From Moesziomyces globuligerus (Eukaryota; Basidiomycota; Ustilaginomycetes; Ustilaginales; Ustilaginaceae), in assembly GCA_030849465.1 (NCBI GenBank), contig JARVLF010000022.1, positions 551,907 to 615,906 on the forward strand: a DNA stretch of 64,000 nucleotides. Direction: 5' to 3'. Both the position numbers and the translations under genes were made by a program. Below, piece after piece: positions 22,505 to 31,775 of this stretch. The first letter of the stretch is position 1. Each line of letters opens with the position of its first letter. The notes under the pieces were generated by a model, which was not told where the DNA came from, did not search any database, and saw nothing but the letters and a program-made list of their open reading frames with translations.

Positions 22505-25500
22505 ATGTCCCAAATCGATACATTTGAACAGGAGCTGGCTGCTGCCGGCATTGCTCCAGACACAGTCGAAGACGCTTATCCACTCTCACCGATGCAAGCT
22601 GGCTTGGTTGCCACGACCCTGCAGACACTGTCAAGCACCGATGTCGCTGATTCTCGGGCTGACACCGAGCTGCCTTACTTTACGCGATTCCTTTACCGGC
22701 TCGCAGCTTCCTCTGAAGCTGATCAGCTTGAGCGTGCTTGGCGCGCTCTGGTCGATCGACACTCCATCCTGCGTACCATGTACTTGGAGACAGCAGATCA
22801 TCCAGACGGTATCGTTCAGGTAGTGCTCGAGCCACAAGAGGCGCAAAAGGTTTTGAAGTGGAAGCAGATCAAAGGCTGCTCGGATGTGGAACGAGAAGCG
22901 ACCGACTACCTCATCGAGACGGGCAAGATAGCTATTCAGCAGCGAGGGGCCCCAACAGCGACGAGTTTCTGGCATTGCGCGGGTCTCTTTGCGGGCGAAT
23001 CAGAGTTTCCCGTCTTTGCTCTTGGGCTCCACCATTCCCTGTACGATGGGTGGTCTTTCAACCGTCTGATGCAGGAGCTAGAATCCATATACCGCGACCC
23101 TGCAGCCTCAAAGACCTTGAAGCCCTCGGTCCCCTTTTCCAGCTTCATTGATCACTGCCTCGACCTGGACCTTCAAACTTCCGCAAGCGCCTACTGGAAG
23201 CAGTACCTCACAGACCTGGACACCGTCGAGTGGCCGAAAGTGAAAGATTCTGTCGCATTTGCCGCTTCCGAAGCAACGAAAAGCGCCTCACAAGAGGCCA
23301 AGACGGCTTCTTGGGACGATTCCTTCGACGCACGCCTCTTTACAGCGGCAGCCTCGAATGCAGAAGTCACGCCGGCCTCCTTGTTCAAAGCTGCTCTCGG
23401 ATTTACAATCTCGCGCCATTCAGGGTCGACGGATGTTCTTCTGGGCTATGTCGAATCCGGCCGATCAGTGGCGCTCGAAGGCATTGAAGAGGTCTTTGGC
23501 CCGTGCATCAGCTCTCTACCGCTACGACTCCGCTTCCGAAGGCAGGCTGAAGGTCCACACCATCAAGACAAGTCCTCTCCAGCCGCGGTTTCAGGTGCAT
23601 CCGTGCTGCAGGTTGTCCAAGAGGCCGAGGCCTCCTCGGTGAAGGCGATCGAACACCAACAACTAGGACTCGACGGGATCACGGCCGCCGCTCGCAGCTC
23701 TCAATCGTTGTTCAGCGTTCTCCTTGCCTTTCAGAACTTTTCGGACCCGGACAAAGATGAGCAGGATAGCTGCTTCGTACCCCTGCACGCACACATGCAG
23801 AGCAGCTACCCGCTTGTGATTCAGGCCGAGCTCAAAGGATCACAGTGCCACCTTCACTTTGGGTACCAGACGGCCTACATCACGGAAAAGCAGATGCACT
23901 ACTTCTCGCTTCATCTTCAAGCGTCCATCCGCCGTTTCCTGGAGCTGGTGGTAGATGGTCGCGCTGGCGATACACCTGTTTCCACCCTCGACCTTCGCGC
24001 TGACAGCGAAAAGCGGCAAAGTAGCTCGCCTGCTACGCAGGCTTCAGCGTTGCGGATAGAAGGGCGGAGCAATGGCCTGCTGATACCCTGGCACCGCGGC
24101 GTGCAGCAATATTCCCTTCGCAATCCGTGCAAGGTAGCCATCCAATCATTCGATGGAGTCTTTTGGACGTACGGACACGTGTGGCGACTAAGTGTTTCAC
24201 TCAGTCGTCGAATCCAAGAGGAGCTGCAACTGCCTTCGAGGTCGCAAGCCGCCGCTGTTGTTGAGCGTCTCATGCCAGTAGCTCTGCACAAGAGACCGTC
24301 TACGGTGGTATTGCTTCTGGCTTTGGCCATACTCGGTTTTGCCTACGTTCCCTGTGATCCAGGTCAGCCAGAAGCTCGTCTCAATCGTATCTTGGCACAG
24401 GTCGATTCCAAATGGCTGCTGACAAACGGCCATCGGCCTTCCTGTCGTTCCGAGACGCAGGTCATGGATGTGGAACTGTGGATCACGCAGACGACCCAAG
24501 ACGAGCTGGACAAGATTGAAATCGAACAAGTAGATGGAGCTGCGGCTGAGAACGAGTTGGATCGCCTCTGCTACCAGCTTTTCACCAGCGGCTCTTCCGG
24601 AGTGCCCAAAGGTGTCCAAGTGTCTCATCGCTCGGTTGCTGCATCCATTCAGGCGCAAGCAAGTCTATATGGGCGACGGGATGTTCGAAATCCCTTGGAC
24701 GTCGGCAACGACGAGAGTCGCACGCGGCTCACTGTGCAGCAAATGTGGACGCATCGCTGCCTGCAATTCTCCCAGCTCTCGTTTGACTGGAGTGTTTGGG
24801 ATCTCGGGAGCCTCGTGCATGGATCAACGCTCTGCTTCCGCGGAATGGACGAGATGCTCTCGGACATGCAAGACACGATGAACGAGATGCAAATCACTCT
24901 GCTACAGACAACGCCGACGGTAACCAAACTCTTCGAGGCGGAGCGGAACCAACATCTGACAACGTTATGCTTGTCAGGCGAGCCACTCACTCGCAGCGTG
25001 GTCGAAGCGTGGACTTGTCCGGGTGTGCGCATGATCAACGCATACGGTATCACCGAAATCACGGTGGTTTGCAGTGCTCAGGACTATGTGGACGCGACCA
25101 CGCCTGTTTCACTCATCGGACGATCCCTTGGACTCAATCAGCTGCTGGTTGTCGACGAACACGGTCGTCCATGCCCGGTCGACTGTCCTGGTGAGCTCAT
25201 CGTCTGCGGTCTCCAAGTGGCGGAAGGATATGCAGGAGACCCGGAGCGTACTCGCCAGAGTTTCTTCCGACTCGACGATGACGCAACCAAGGCGTATCGT
25301 AGCGGTGATATTGTGGTGTGGGACTCCCAGCACGACGGTCTACGCTATCTGCACAGAAAGGACAAGCAGATCAACATCAAAGGTCTTCGTATCGAGCTCG
25401 GAGAGGTGGAAGCCGGCCTGCGTCGTTGCTACTCGGAGCCTCTCTCAACGACGCCATCGTCTCACCGTGTGAGCATCTCGAGCGTAGCGGCAGAAGCGAT

Positions 25501-28102
25501 CAACGAAGAAATCGTTGCATTTGTTGCTTTTTCCTCGCCGACAAGCAAGCAAGACCGGACGGAAGAGCTGCAACTTTACTTGGACGAGACGCATCGCAAA
25601 GCTTTGCAGGAACTTGCACGAAGGGCACGCACCCAGCTCTCGCAATACATGATTCCGAGCAGATGGGTGGCCATCAACCATCTTCCTCTCGGCTCCAGTG
25701 GCAAGCTCGATCGCCGCACCCTGCTCGACAAGTACTCATCGAACCGCGACGCCATCCAAAGGTCGCTTGCCTGGCGCGACGATGTGCGCTCCGAGCAGCA
25801 GTTGGACTCGGCTCTGATGGAGACGATACGATCCGCATGGGCCACAGTGTTGAACCGCCAGGCAGATACGCTGACGCTCGACGATCCATTCGGCTTTGTC
25901 GGCGGCGATTCGATCCTGGCCATCCGCCTCAGCGCCCTTCTTCGTCAGAAATCCTTGATGCTGAGCATCTCGCAGATCCAGAAACACGCCTCCATCCGCG
26001 AACAGGTGCTCCTCCTTCAACAACCGGACGGGAATGGCTCAAAATCCTCCGAAGCTCAACTCGCTGCAAGCAAGCCTGTTGAGAGCAGCAGCACAGATCA
26101 GGAGCAAGTCTGGTGGGAGGCTGCGGAACAGTTCTCAGCATCCACGGGCGGCCGAATTGCAGCAGAGGAGATTCAAGCCTGCTATCCTGCCACCGGAACG
26201 CAAGAGATGCTGCTCCTGGGCTCCATGCAGGGTCCACCCGAGTGCTATCACATCCAGCAGCTCTTCAAGCTGCCGAAATCGACCGACGTTCACGTGCTGA
26301 AGCGAGCCCTGCAAGATCTGATCCAGAAGCACGACATCCTGCGTACCGTATTCACGTTTGGATACGACTCGTCGGAAGGCAGTGAGGAGGTGGACGTGGC
26401 CAGACTTTTCCAGGTGGTGCTGCGCTACGCTTCTCTTCAGTGGCAGGAGCGAAGGCTCCCCGGCTGTCTCGAGCAGTATCGACCTGCGGAGATCTACAAC
26501 ATGAACGGCACGCCCTGGAAGAGGTGGAAGCGGGACTCGCCCATGTCAAGCTATCGACTGATCCGCTTCGAACAGGGCGATTGCGATGCACTGCTCTGGA
26601 CGATCCACCATGCCCTCGACGACGCCTGGTCGGTGAATCTGCAGCTAGAGGAGCTGAAGCATCTCTACCTCCGCCACCAATCGCGACATGGAGAGCGATG
26701 CTCAGCAGAGAGCGTAGGATCGACCTCCTTTGGCGCGGTATTCAAGCAGACGATCGAACTACGCGACCAAGCTCTGGGCGGCTTTTGGACTCGGGAGCTC
26801 AACAACATCCAGACGTGCCGTCTGGCAGCTGAGATGTGCTATCCTGTGTCGCAGCATCGTAGGCCATGCAGCAAGTCTGAGATGGAGATGGAGTTCGAGA
26901 TGTCGGCAGCTCTGAGCAGCTGGCTACAGACCAAGGGACTTTCGCTTTCAACGGCGGTGATTGGCGCATACTCGATCATGCTCTCTCAGCTTTCGAAGCC
27001 AGCGGCTACAGCAGGAGATGGACAAGAGCTTGAAGTTGTCTTTGGTCAGATGCTCTCTGGGCGTTCTCTGGCCTTGGAAGGGCTGCAAGGGGTGGTTGGA
27101 CCATGCATCAGCGTTGTACCACGCCGTGTCAAGATGCAGAGCATGCTCAGCGCTGGCGGGGCGCTGGAGGAAGACGGGCTGGTAGAATGGCTGCGATCGA
27201 TTCAGTCTAAGCAGGCCGAGATGAGCGACAACGAGTGTGTCGGCTACCTCGATCTGGCACGCAGAAAGCTGGTGCCGTGGGATCACATGCAGCTGTTTGA
27301 TACCATGCTCAACTTTCGCAACTTTGCCCACAGCGGCAAGGACGAATGGACAAGCTCGCAAGCGGGTCTATTCGAATCGCTGGATGGCAGCGACCCGTTT
27401 GATGCTGCGATGGCACTCAACATTTCGGCGCTGCCTGGGCGTCTGGAAGCATGCCTCAACTACGATGATACATGGATCAGCCCGGCGCTAGCTCAGCATG
27501 CGCTGAGCCGATTCTTTCAGGTGCTTTCGCAATTCGGTCAACGTGCTTCGGAAAGCAGCAACGGAGACGCGCTTCGGATCAGAGAGACATCAGCATGCCC
27601 CGGGGAGAGTGGCCGAGGTCGAAGCAAGTACTGCAACATCGCGTCTGCTAGCGGTGACAGCACACCGTCTGTCTCGTCTCGGTCTGGCTCTTGCTTGTCT
27701 CTCTGCAGCTCTTCGTCTGCGATGAAGCTGGATCTGGTGACGTCCGCACCCGAGCACAGCACCAGCTGGAGTTCTGTACCGGAGCATAGGAACAGCTGGA
27801 GTTCAAACACTACGCTATCCTCTGTCGCCTCGTCGGTCGCATCGCTGAACAAAGCCAGGAGGAGATCGTCTACGCCAGATAGGGACGCGAGTCAGCGCTT
27901 GGCCGGCAGCCATCTGCGCGTTTTGGCGGATGCTCAGAGCCTTCTGGACTTCGGCGCTGCCTGCGTCAGCAAACGCAACCTGGATGTGCAACCGTACCAG
28001 CTCTTCGAGCCGAATCGCTTCGATGGTCTTGAGCATCTCATCGACCTCGTGGGTTCCGACTTGATCGCTGGTTCATCGACCGCATGTTCTCCGACGACAT
28101 GA
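22505..28102 (+). CDS. Single-module non-ribosomal peptide synthetase (NRPS2, C-A-T-C)
   Basis: The protein has 1865 residues in one exon. Domains: condensation (HHSLYDGWS near residue 174), adenylation (LFTSGSSGVPKG near 692; FDWSVWD substrate-region motif; NAYGITE; YRSGDIV), carrier (FVGGDSILAI near 1134), second condensation (IHHALDDAWS near 1368; the usual HHxxxDG Gly is Ala). From about residue 1680 it continues as a Ser-rich tail, then a short ordered-looking segment (LLDFGAACVSKRN, then LFEPNRFDGLEHLIDLV). That end may be a degenerate carrier domain without its serine. C-terminal and N-terminal C domains suggest it works with partners; NRPS1 in this window is the obvious one, but this is inference. 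The ATG at 22505 has good context and C-domain homology starts soon after. Confidence 0.93.
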   Translation: MSQIDTFEQELAAAGIAPDTVEDAYPLSPMQAGLVATTLQTLSSTDVADSRADTELPYFTRFLYRLAASSEADQLERAWRALVDRHSILRTMYLETADHPDGIVQVVLEPQEAQKVLKWKQIKGCSDVEREATDYLIETGKIAIQQRGAPTATSFWHCAGLFAGESEFPVFALGLHHSLYDGWSFNRLMQELESIYRDPAASKTLKPSVPFSSFIDHCLDLDLQTSASAYWKQYLTDLDTVEWPKVKDSVAFAASEATKSASQEAKTASWDDSFDARLFTAAASNAEVTPASLFKAALGFTISRHSGSTDVLLGYVESGRSVALEGIEEVFGPCISSLPLRLRFRRQAEGPHHQDKSSPAAVSGASVLQVVQEAEASSVKAIEHQQLGLDGITAAARSSQSLFSVLLAFQNFSDPDKDEQDSCFVPLHAHMQSSYPLVIQAELKGSQCHLHFGYQTAYITEKQMHYFSLHLQASIRRFLELVVDGRAGDTPVSTLDLRADSEKRQSSSPATQASALRIEGRSNGLLIPWHRGVQQYSLRNPCKVAIQSFDGVFWTYGHVWRLSVSLSRRIQEELQLPSRSQAAAVVERLMPVALHKRPSTVVLLLALAILGFAYVPCDPGQPEARLNRILAQVDSKWLLTNGHRPSCRSETQVMDVELWITQTTQDELDKIEIEQVDGAAAENELDRLCYQLFTSGSSGVPKGVQVSHRSVAASIQAQASLYGRRDVRNPLDVGNDESRTRLTVQQMWTHRCLQFSQLSFDWSVWDLGSLVHGSTLCFRGMDEMLSDMQDTMNEMQITLLQTTPTVTKLFEAERNQHLTTLCLSGEPLTRSVVEAWTCPGVRMINAYGITEITVVCSAQDYVDATTPVSLIGRSLGLNQLLVVDEHGRPCPVDCPGELIVCGLQVAEGYAGDPERTRQSFFRLDDDATKAYRSGDIVVWDSQHDGLRYLHRKDKQINIKGLRIELGEVEAGLRRCYSEPLSTTPSSHRVSISSVAAEAINEEIVAFVAFSSPTSKQDRTEELQLYLDETHRKALQELARRARTQLSQYMIPSRWVAINHLPLGSSGKLDRRTLLDKYSSNRDAIQRSLAWRDDVRSEQQLDSALMETIRSAWATVLNRQADTLTLDDPFGFVGGDSILAIRLSALLRQKSLMLSISQIQKHASIREQVLLLQQPDGNGSKSSEAQLAASKPVESSSTDQEQVWWEAAEQFSASTGGRIAAEEIQACYPATGTQEMLLLGSMQGPPECYHIQQLFKLPKSTDVHVLKRALQDLIQKHDILRTVFTFGYDSSEGSEEVDVARLFQVVLRYASLQWQERRLPGCLEQYRPAEIYNMNGTPWKRWKRDSPMSSYRLIRFEQGDCDALLWTIHHALDDAWSVNLQLEELKHLYLRHQSRHGERCSAESVGSTSFGAVFKQTIELRDQALGGFWTRELNNIQTCRLAAEMCYPVSQHRRPCSKSEMEMEFEMSAALSSWLQTKGLSLSTAVIGAYSIMLSQLSKPAATAGDGQELEVVFGQMLSGRSLALEGLQGVVGPCISVVPRRVKMQSMLSAGGALEEDGLVEWLRSIQSKQAEMSDNECVGYLDLARRKLVPWDHMQLFDTMLNFRNFAHSGKDEWTSSQAGLFESLDGSDPFDAAMALNISALPGRLEACLNYDDTWISPALAQHALSRFFQVLSQFGQRASESSNGDALRIRETSACPGESGRGRSKYCNIASASGDSTPSVSSRSGSCLSLCSSSSAMKLDLVTSAPEHSTSWSSVPEHRNSWSSNTTLSSVASSVASLNKARRRSSTPDRDASQRLAGSHLRVLADAQSLLDFGAACVSKRNLDVQPYQLFEPNRFDGLEHLIDLVGSDLIAGSSTACSPTT

Positions 28103-28203
28103 TCATCCCGTAGTGCGTCATACTAATCTTGGCTTCTAATCTATTATGAAAACATTCAATGACGGCGATGCGGATGAGCCAAGACTGGCGGGTGGAGGCA
28201 AGT

Positions 28204-28899
28204 TCACAGCGTAGCGGGTGTTGCAACGATGCGGATGCCTTGGTCAACCTCGTCCTTGAACGACTGGCGCGCAAAAGCGGTGAGCTGCTCGCCGGCGCCT
28301 TGTGGCGAGCCAGCGTTGATGGGGGGCGCTGGATCGTACTCCATGATGAGTTGCGTGAGCTTGGCAGCGTCGAGGCCCTTGAGCTTTTCGAGGAGGGTGA
28401 GGCCAAAGTCGATGCCGGCGGTGACACCTCCTGCAGTGATGCGATTGCGATCGTGCACGACACGTTGCTTGACGGTCTCGATGCCCATGGCCGCAAGTAC
28501 CTCGAGTGCCGACCAGTGGCTCGTGGCTTTGAAACCGTCCAAGAGTCCGGCACGAGCGAGAAGGAGCGAGCCGGTGCATACCGAGGTGATGTATTGCGCT
28601 CCGTTGCCGAGGCGGCGCAGTTGCGCTAGGAAGCGAGTGTCGCACAGCAGCTGATTGATGTGCTTGTTCGGCGCACCGGGAACGAGAAGGATGTCGACCT
28701 GGTCCACTTGATCAAAGGTGGCCGTCGGCAACGCTTTCACCGCATCGATATCGGTAGCAACGGGATCCAGCGTGTGGTGAAGCAGATAGGTGCGAAAGTG
28801 AGGTGCAAACGCCGTCAAAGGCCCAATGTAGTCGAGCTGAGTGACGCCGTCAAACAGGACGATACCCACCGCAAGCTTGTTTTCGTTTTGGTCGGACAT
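28204..28899 (-). CDS. DJ-1/PfpI family protein, isonitrile hydratase-like
   Basis: The protein is 231 residues, close to bacterial isonitrile hydratases (about 230). It keeps the N-terminal LFDGVTQLDYIGP with the conserved Asp, the nucleophile elbow SVCTGSLLLA with Cys-Thr, the ATSHW motif, and DRNRITAGGVTAGIDFGL. These match the branch of the DJ-1/PfpI superfamily that includes the enzyme hydrating isonitriles to N-formamides. Many eukaryotic relatives have no known substrate. No targeting signal is evident, so a cytosolic location is likely. It converges on NRPS2 with only about 100 bp between stop codons. A link to the peptide pathway is a guess. Confidence 0.85.
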   Translation of the reverse strand: MSDQNENKLAVGIVLFDGVTQLDYIGPLTAFAPHFRTYLLHHTLDPVATDIDAVKALPTATFDQVDQVDILLVPGAPNKHINQLLCDTRFLAQLRRLGNGAQYITSVCTGSLLLARAGLLDGFKATSHWSALEVLAAMGIETVKQRVVHDRNRITAGGVTAGIDFGLTLLEKLKGLDAAKLTQLIMEYDPAPPINAGSPQGAGEQLTAFARQSFKDEVDQGIRIVATPATL

Positions 28900-29186
28900 G
28901 GCGCAAGTGCAGGTTTTCGGATGGTGGTGGTGGAAGATGACAAAAGGGTTTCGACACTTCTGTCCGCAACTGCACTAGCCCGGCTCTTGCACTGCCCCTC
29001 ACCGCACAAAGCTCGGGTGACGCTTCGACGAATGCCGGCAAAGGGCATACCATTCTCGCCGGATAGCTCGGCCACCATTGGAAGTTTGAGGCCGAGAAGG
29101 CCGAGAGCCGTTGTGGAGGCGCGGTAAATCGCGGCTACACTGAGACAAGCATGGAAAGAGGCTCAGTCCGGACCCCAGAGCTCGCT

Positions 29187-30539
29187 TCAATTTTTGCCGA
29201 CCATTTTGGCAGTCGTATTTCCATTGGATGATGGTCTGAAGCCGAGCGAGTCTGCAGCGCCGGTCAGAAATGCAAGCACATGGTTCATGACCTCCTCGGA
29301 GAAGAGCGGTGCATCGTGTCCAGCGTCAGCCATATCCCACCGCTCATAGTTCACCTTGCCGTCTTTTTGGTGTTGCGTAAGTATCGAATCCAGCCAGTCA
29401 CGTCCTTTGCGAGGGATGAGAAAGTCGGCATCGCCCCAGACCACTACCAGCTGGACTGGCTGATTCGACAGCGATCCAACGCTGGTGAGCACTTTGTCGA
29501 GTGCATCGACTATCCAACGTGTGAGCGCATCGTTGTTCAGGCTCGGCGCGTTGCCGAGACAAAGCTGATAGTCCTCGCACATGCCAGCCATCGAGCCCTC
29601 TTCTTGGACGTAGTCGAATAACAGATGGCCGCCTGACTTGAGCGGCCGGCCCGTCTTGGGATGGTGTGGTCTGGTTTCGGGAGTAACGTCGGTGTGCTTC
29701 CACGCATCCAGGCCATACTTGAGATGCGACTCGTACGGAGGATGAAAGCGAGCATCGGGATGCTTCTGTTGGCCTCGCCTTCGCACCTCGCGATTCTTCC
29801 TGTCGAGCTTCTCGCGTTCCGCTCGTTTTCGCTCGTGCGACTGCGCTGGATCGACGTCAGCGCTAGACCATGCGACCCAGCCTTTGCCGACAGCTGCAAT
29901 GTCATCGACCATGCCCGTCGACCAGTTCATGCCGCGACCAAGGACCGGCATCACTTTGGGCGTGAGCGCAACAAGACCCTTTGGCAGCAGTGACAGCATC
30001 GTGCTCGAGGACTGGCTCGTTGGAACGAACGGCGAGGACAAGACGATCTTGGGCGGTGAGTCTGGTCTTGCAAAGTAGTGCGGTGCCGCTTGGAGCAATG
30101 CGAGAGTGTAGAACCAGCCTGCAGAGTGACTTAGAAGCCTTAGCTGCGGCATGCCGGGTCGATCGAGTTGAAGCGCTTCGAGCACGCTGAGAGTCTGCTG
30201 TGTTGCAGTCTGGATACGCTCCTCCAGTGAGCAAATTGGTGTGCCGCCACTGCCCGGTCGATCGATTGCGAGGATCGACACGTTGGATTCTCGACAGATG
30301 CCTTCAAGAATCATGCCGAGAAGGCGACTGCAGCCAGAGGGAAGCAGATACAGCAACAGCGGACCTTGGTGCTGGTATGCATCTTTGTTCGAGCCGGCTG
30401 CCTTGATCGTGCCGTACTTGCTAGTCACGGCCGAATCCCAGCCATTGCCACCGAGGCCGAATGTGACGCGAGACTGTGTTCGTTCACATTGGATGGACTG
30501 ATGAAAGCGCACCTGCGAGAGGTACGCGACTGGATCCAT
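29187..30539 (-). CDS. Alpha/beta hydrolase fold protein
   Basis: The protein is 450 residues from the ATG at 30539; a GTG three codons upstream is less likely. Visible features are LLLYLLPSGCSRLLGM near the oxyanion strand, IDRPGSGGT, the nucleophile motif LLSHSAGW (Ser in S-x-S-x-G form), a charged insertion between about residues 225 and 310, the probable acid in VVWGDADFLIP, and the probable catalytic His in DAGHDAPLF. The triad is therefore complete. Substrate is unknown: fungal relatives include esterases and epoxide-hydrolase-like enzymes. No signal peptide is seen. It is divergent from the DUF333 gene. Confidence 0.85.
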   Translation of the reverse strand: MDPVAYLSQVRFHQSIQCERTQSRVTFGLGGNGWDSAVTSKYGTIKAAGSNKDAYQHQGPLLLYLLPSGCSRLLGMILEGICRESNVSILAIDRPGSGGTPICSLEERIQTATQQTLSVLEALQLDRPGMPQLRLLSHSAGWFYTLALLQAAPHYFARPDSPPKIVLSSPFVPTSQSSSTMLSLLPKGLVALTPKVMPVLGRGMNWSTGMVDDIAAVGKGWVAWSSADVDPAQSHERKRAEREKLDRKNREVRRRGQQKHPDARFHPPYESHLKYGLDAWKHTDVTPETRPHHPKTGRPLKSGGHLLFDYVQEEGSMAGMCEDYQLCLGNAPSLNNDALTRWIVDALDKVLTSVGSLSNQPVQLVVVWGDADFLIPRKGRDWLDSILTQHQKDGKVNYERWDMADAGHDAPLFSEEVMNHVLAFLTGAADSLGFRPSSNGNTTAKMVGKN

Positions 30540-31033
30540 GCTACTCACGTCCTGCGATGCAGACTCGAGGAGCTCGTCGATCGTGTGCGTGGGTCGATGT
30601 CAACGGTGGAAGTGAGCAGACATGTGAGAGAGGACCGCACAGATACGCTCGGACCATTGCTTGCAGGATCAAAAGCAGGCAGAGGCCGCTCCGTTGGAAA
30701 GCAATCCAGGGTCCAGCTCGGCTCGCCTTCTGATGCAGCCAGTGCCGAACGGCGGCAGCCCTCGTGGCAAACATAACAAGCTTGATTTGTTAATTCTTCT
30801 GTCCGTGCTGCAGGTGGCCTAGCTCAGGATCGAACGTACACGGGAAGACAGAAGAGGCCGGCATGTCGACTTCCATTGCGCTCGTTTGACGTGCAAACGA
30901 TGAGCTAGACGCTCGCCAGGATCACAACGGCTTCTAGAAACGACTCGGGATGGGGCTGTGCTGGTGCATGTCTCAGGGTCCAAATTCGGGAAAGCGCATA
31001 AATAACCTGGCTGGCATTAAGCATTCCAAGTCC
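30540..31033. promoter_or_regulatory. Divergent promoter region between hydrolase and DUF333 gene
   Basis: This 0.5-kb stretch has no credible gene. A TATA-like CATAAATAA lies at 30997-31005, about 30 bp before the ATG at 31034 used for the DUF333 gene. Confidence 0.45.
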
Positions 31034-31540
31034 ATGGTCGCCCATCGGCCCCCACTGATGCCAAATCGCACTCCCTCCCTCCGACTCGTATCCGTCACTA
31101 TCCTGGCGCTGCTCACTCTGTGGTACCTTTGGTCGCCCTCGACGATGCAGATCGCCAACCCAGCCAGCGAGTACTGCGTTCAGCAGGGTGGAACGCTCGA
31201 GATCGTCAAGGACAAGGATGGCAACGAGGTCGGCATGTGCAAGCTTCCGGACGGTACCGTTGTGGAAGAGTGGGACTTCTTCCGCTCCCAGCAACAGCCG
31301 CACAAGGTGGGGATGGCCAACCCAGCAAGCGTCTACTGCATCCAGCAGGGCGGGACGCTCGAGATCGTCAAGGACAAAGACGGCAACGAGATCGGCATGT
31401 GTAGGTTCCCCGATGGTACTGTCAGGGAGGAGTGGGATTTCTACCGTTCGCAAGAAGACCCAGACTACCACAAAAGCTCGGCTCGATTGGAAGACCGAGA
31501 CACAAGCGCGAGCGACGCACAGGCCTTGAAACAAGGATAG
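31034..31540 (+). CDS. Membrane-anchored or secreted protein with two DUF333 repeats
   Basis: The protein is 168 residues from the ATG at 31034. The frame is open to an ATG at 30950, but a TATA-like element lies between them. A short basic N-terminus is followed by one hydrophobic helix (LVSVTILALLTLWYLW), a signal anchor or signal peptide. Two repeats of about 50 residues follow, each with the DUF333 pattern: NPASxYCxQQGGTLEIV, KDKDGNExGMC, PDGTVxEEWDF. Each repeat keeps two cysteines. DUF333 is known mainly from small bacterial envelope proteins of unknown function. The repeats are nearly identical in DNA as well, so the duplication looks recent. The C-terminus is polar and likely disordered. 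Confidence 0.85.
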   Translation: MVAHRPPLMPNRTPSLRLVSVTILALLTLWYLWSPSTMQIANPASEYCVQQGGTLEIVKDKDGNEVGMCKLPDGTVVEEWDFFRSQQQPHKVGMANPASVYCIQQGGTLEIVKDKDGNEIGMCRFPDGTVREEWDFYRSQEDPDYHKSSARLEDRDTSASDAQALKQG

Positions 31541-31775
31541 ACAGACATCGACCAGCGAGCGCCAACAAGCAGCTCGCTCAAGGCCTTTTCCCGGAGCGAC
31601 CCAATCTTTGCCTCCTCCTGGCCCTCATACCCAAGTCCCCGCGTTGACGAACAGCGGCCGCGTCTGTATGTTAGCGAACCGCTCGCTCTTGCCAAACTAG
31701 GACTCAAAAAAACCATTTACCATGATGAATACTGTACAATGCGAACGATGGGGGAAGAAGAAGCGATGCAAGAGA

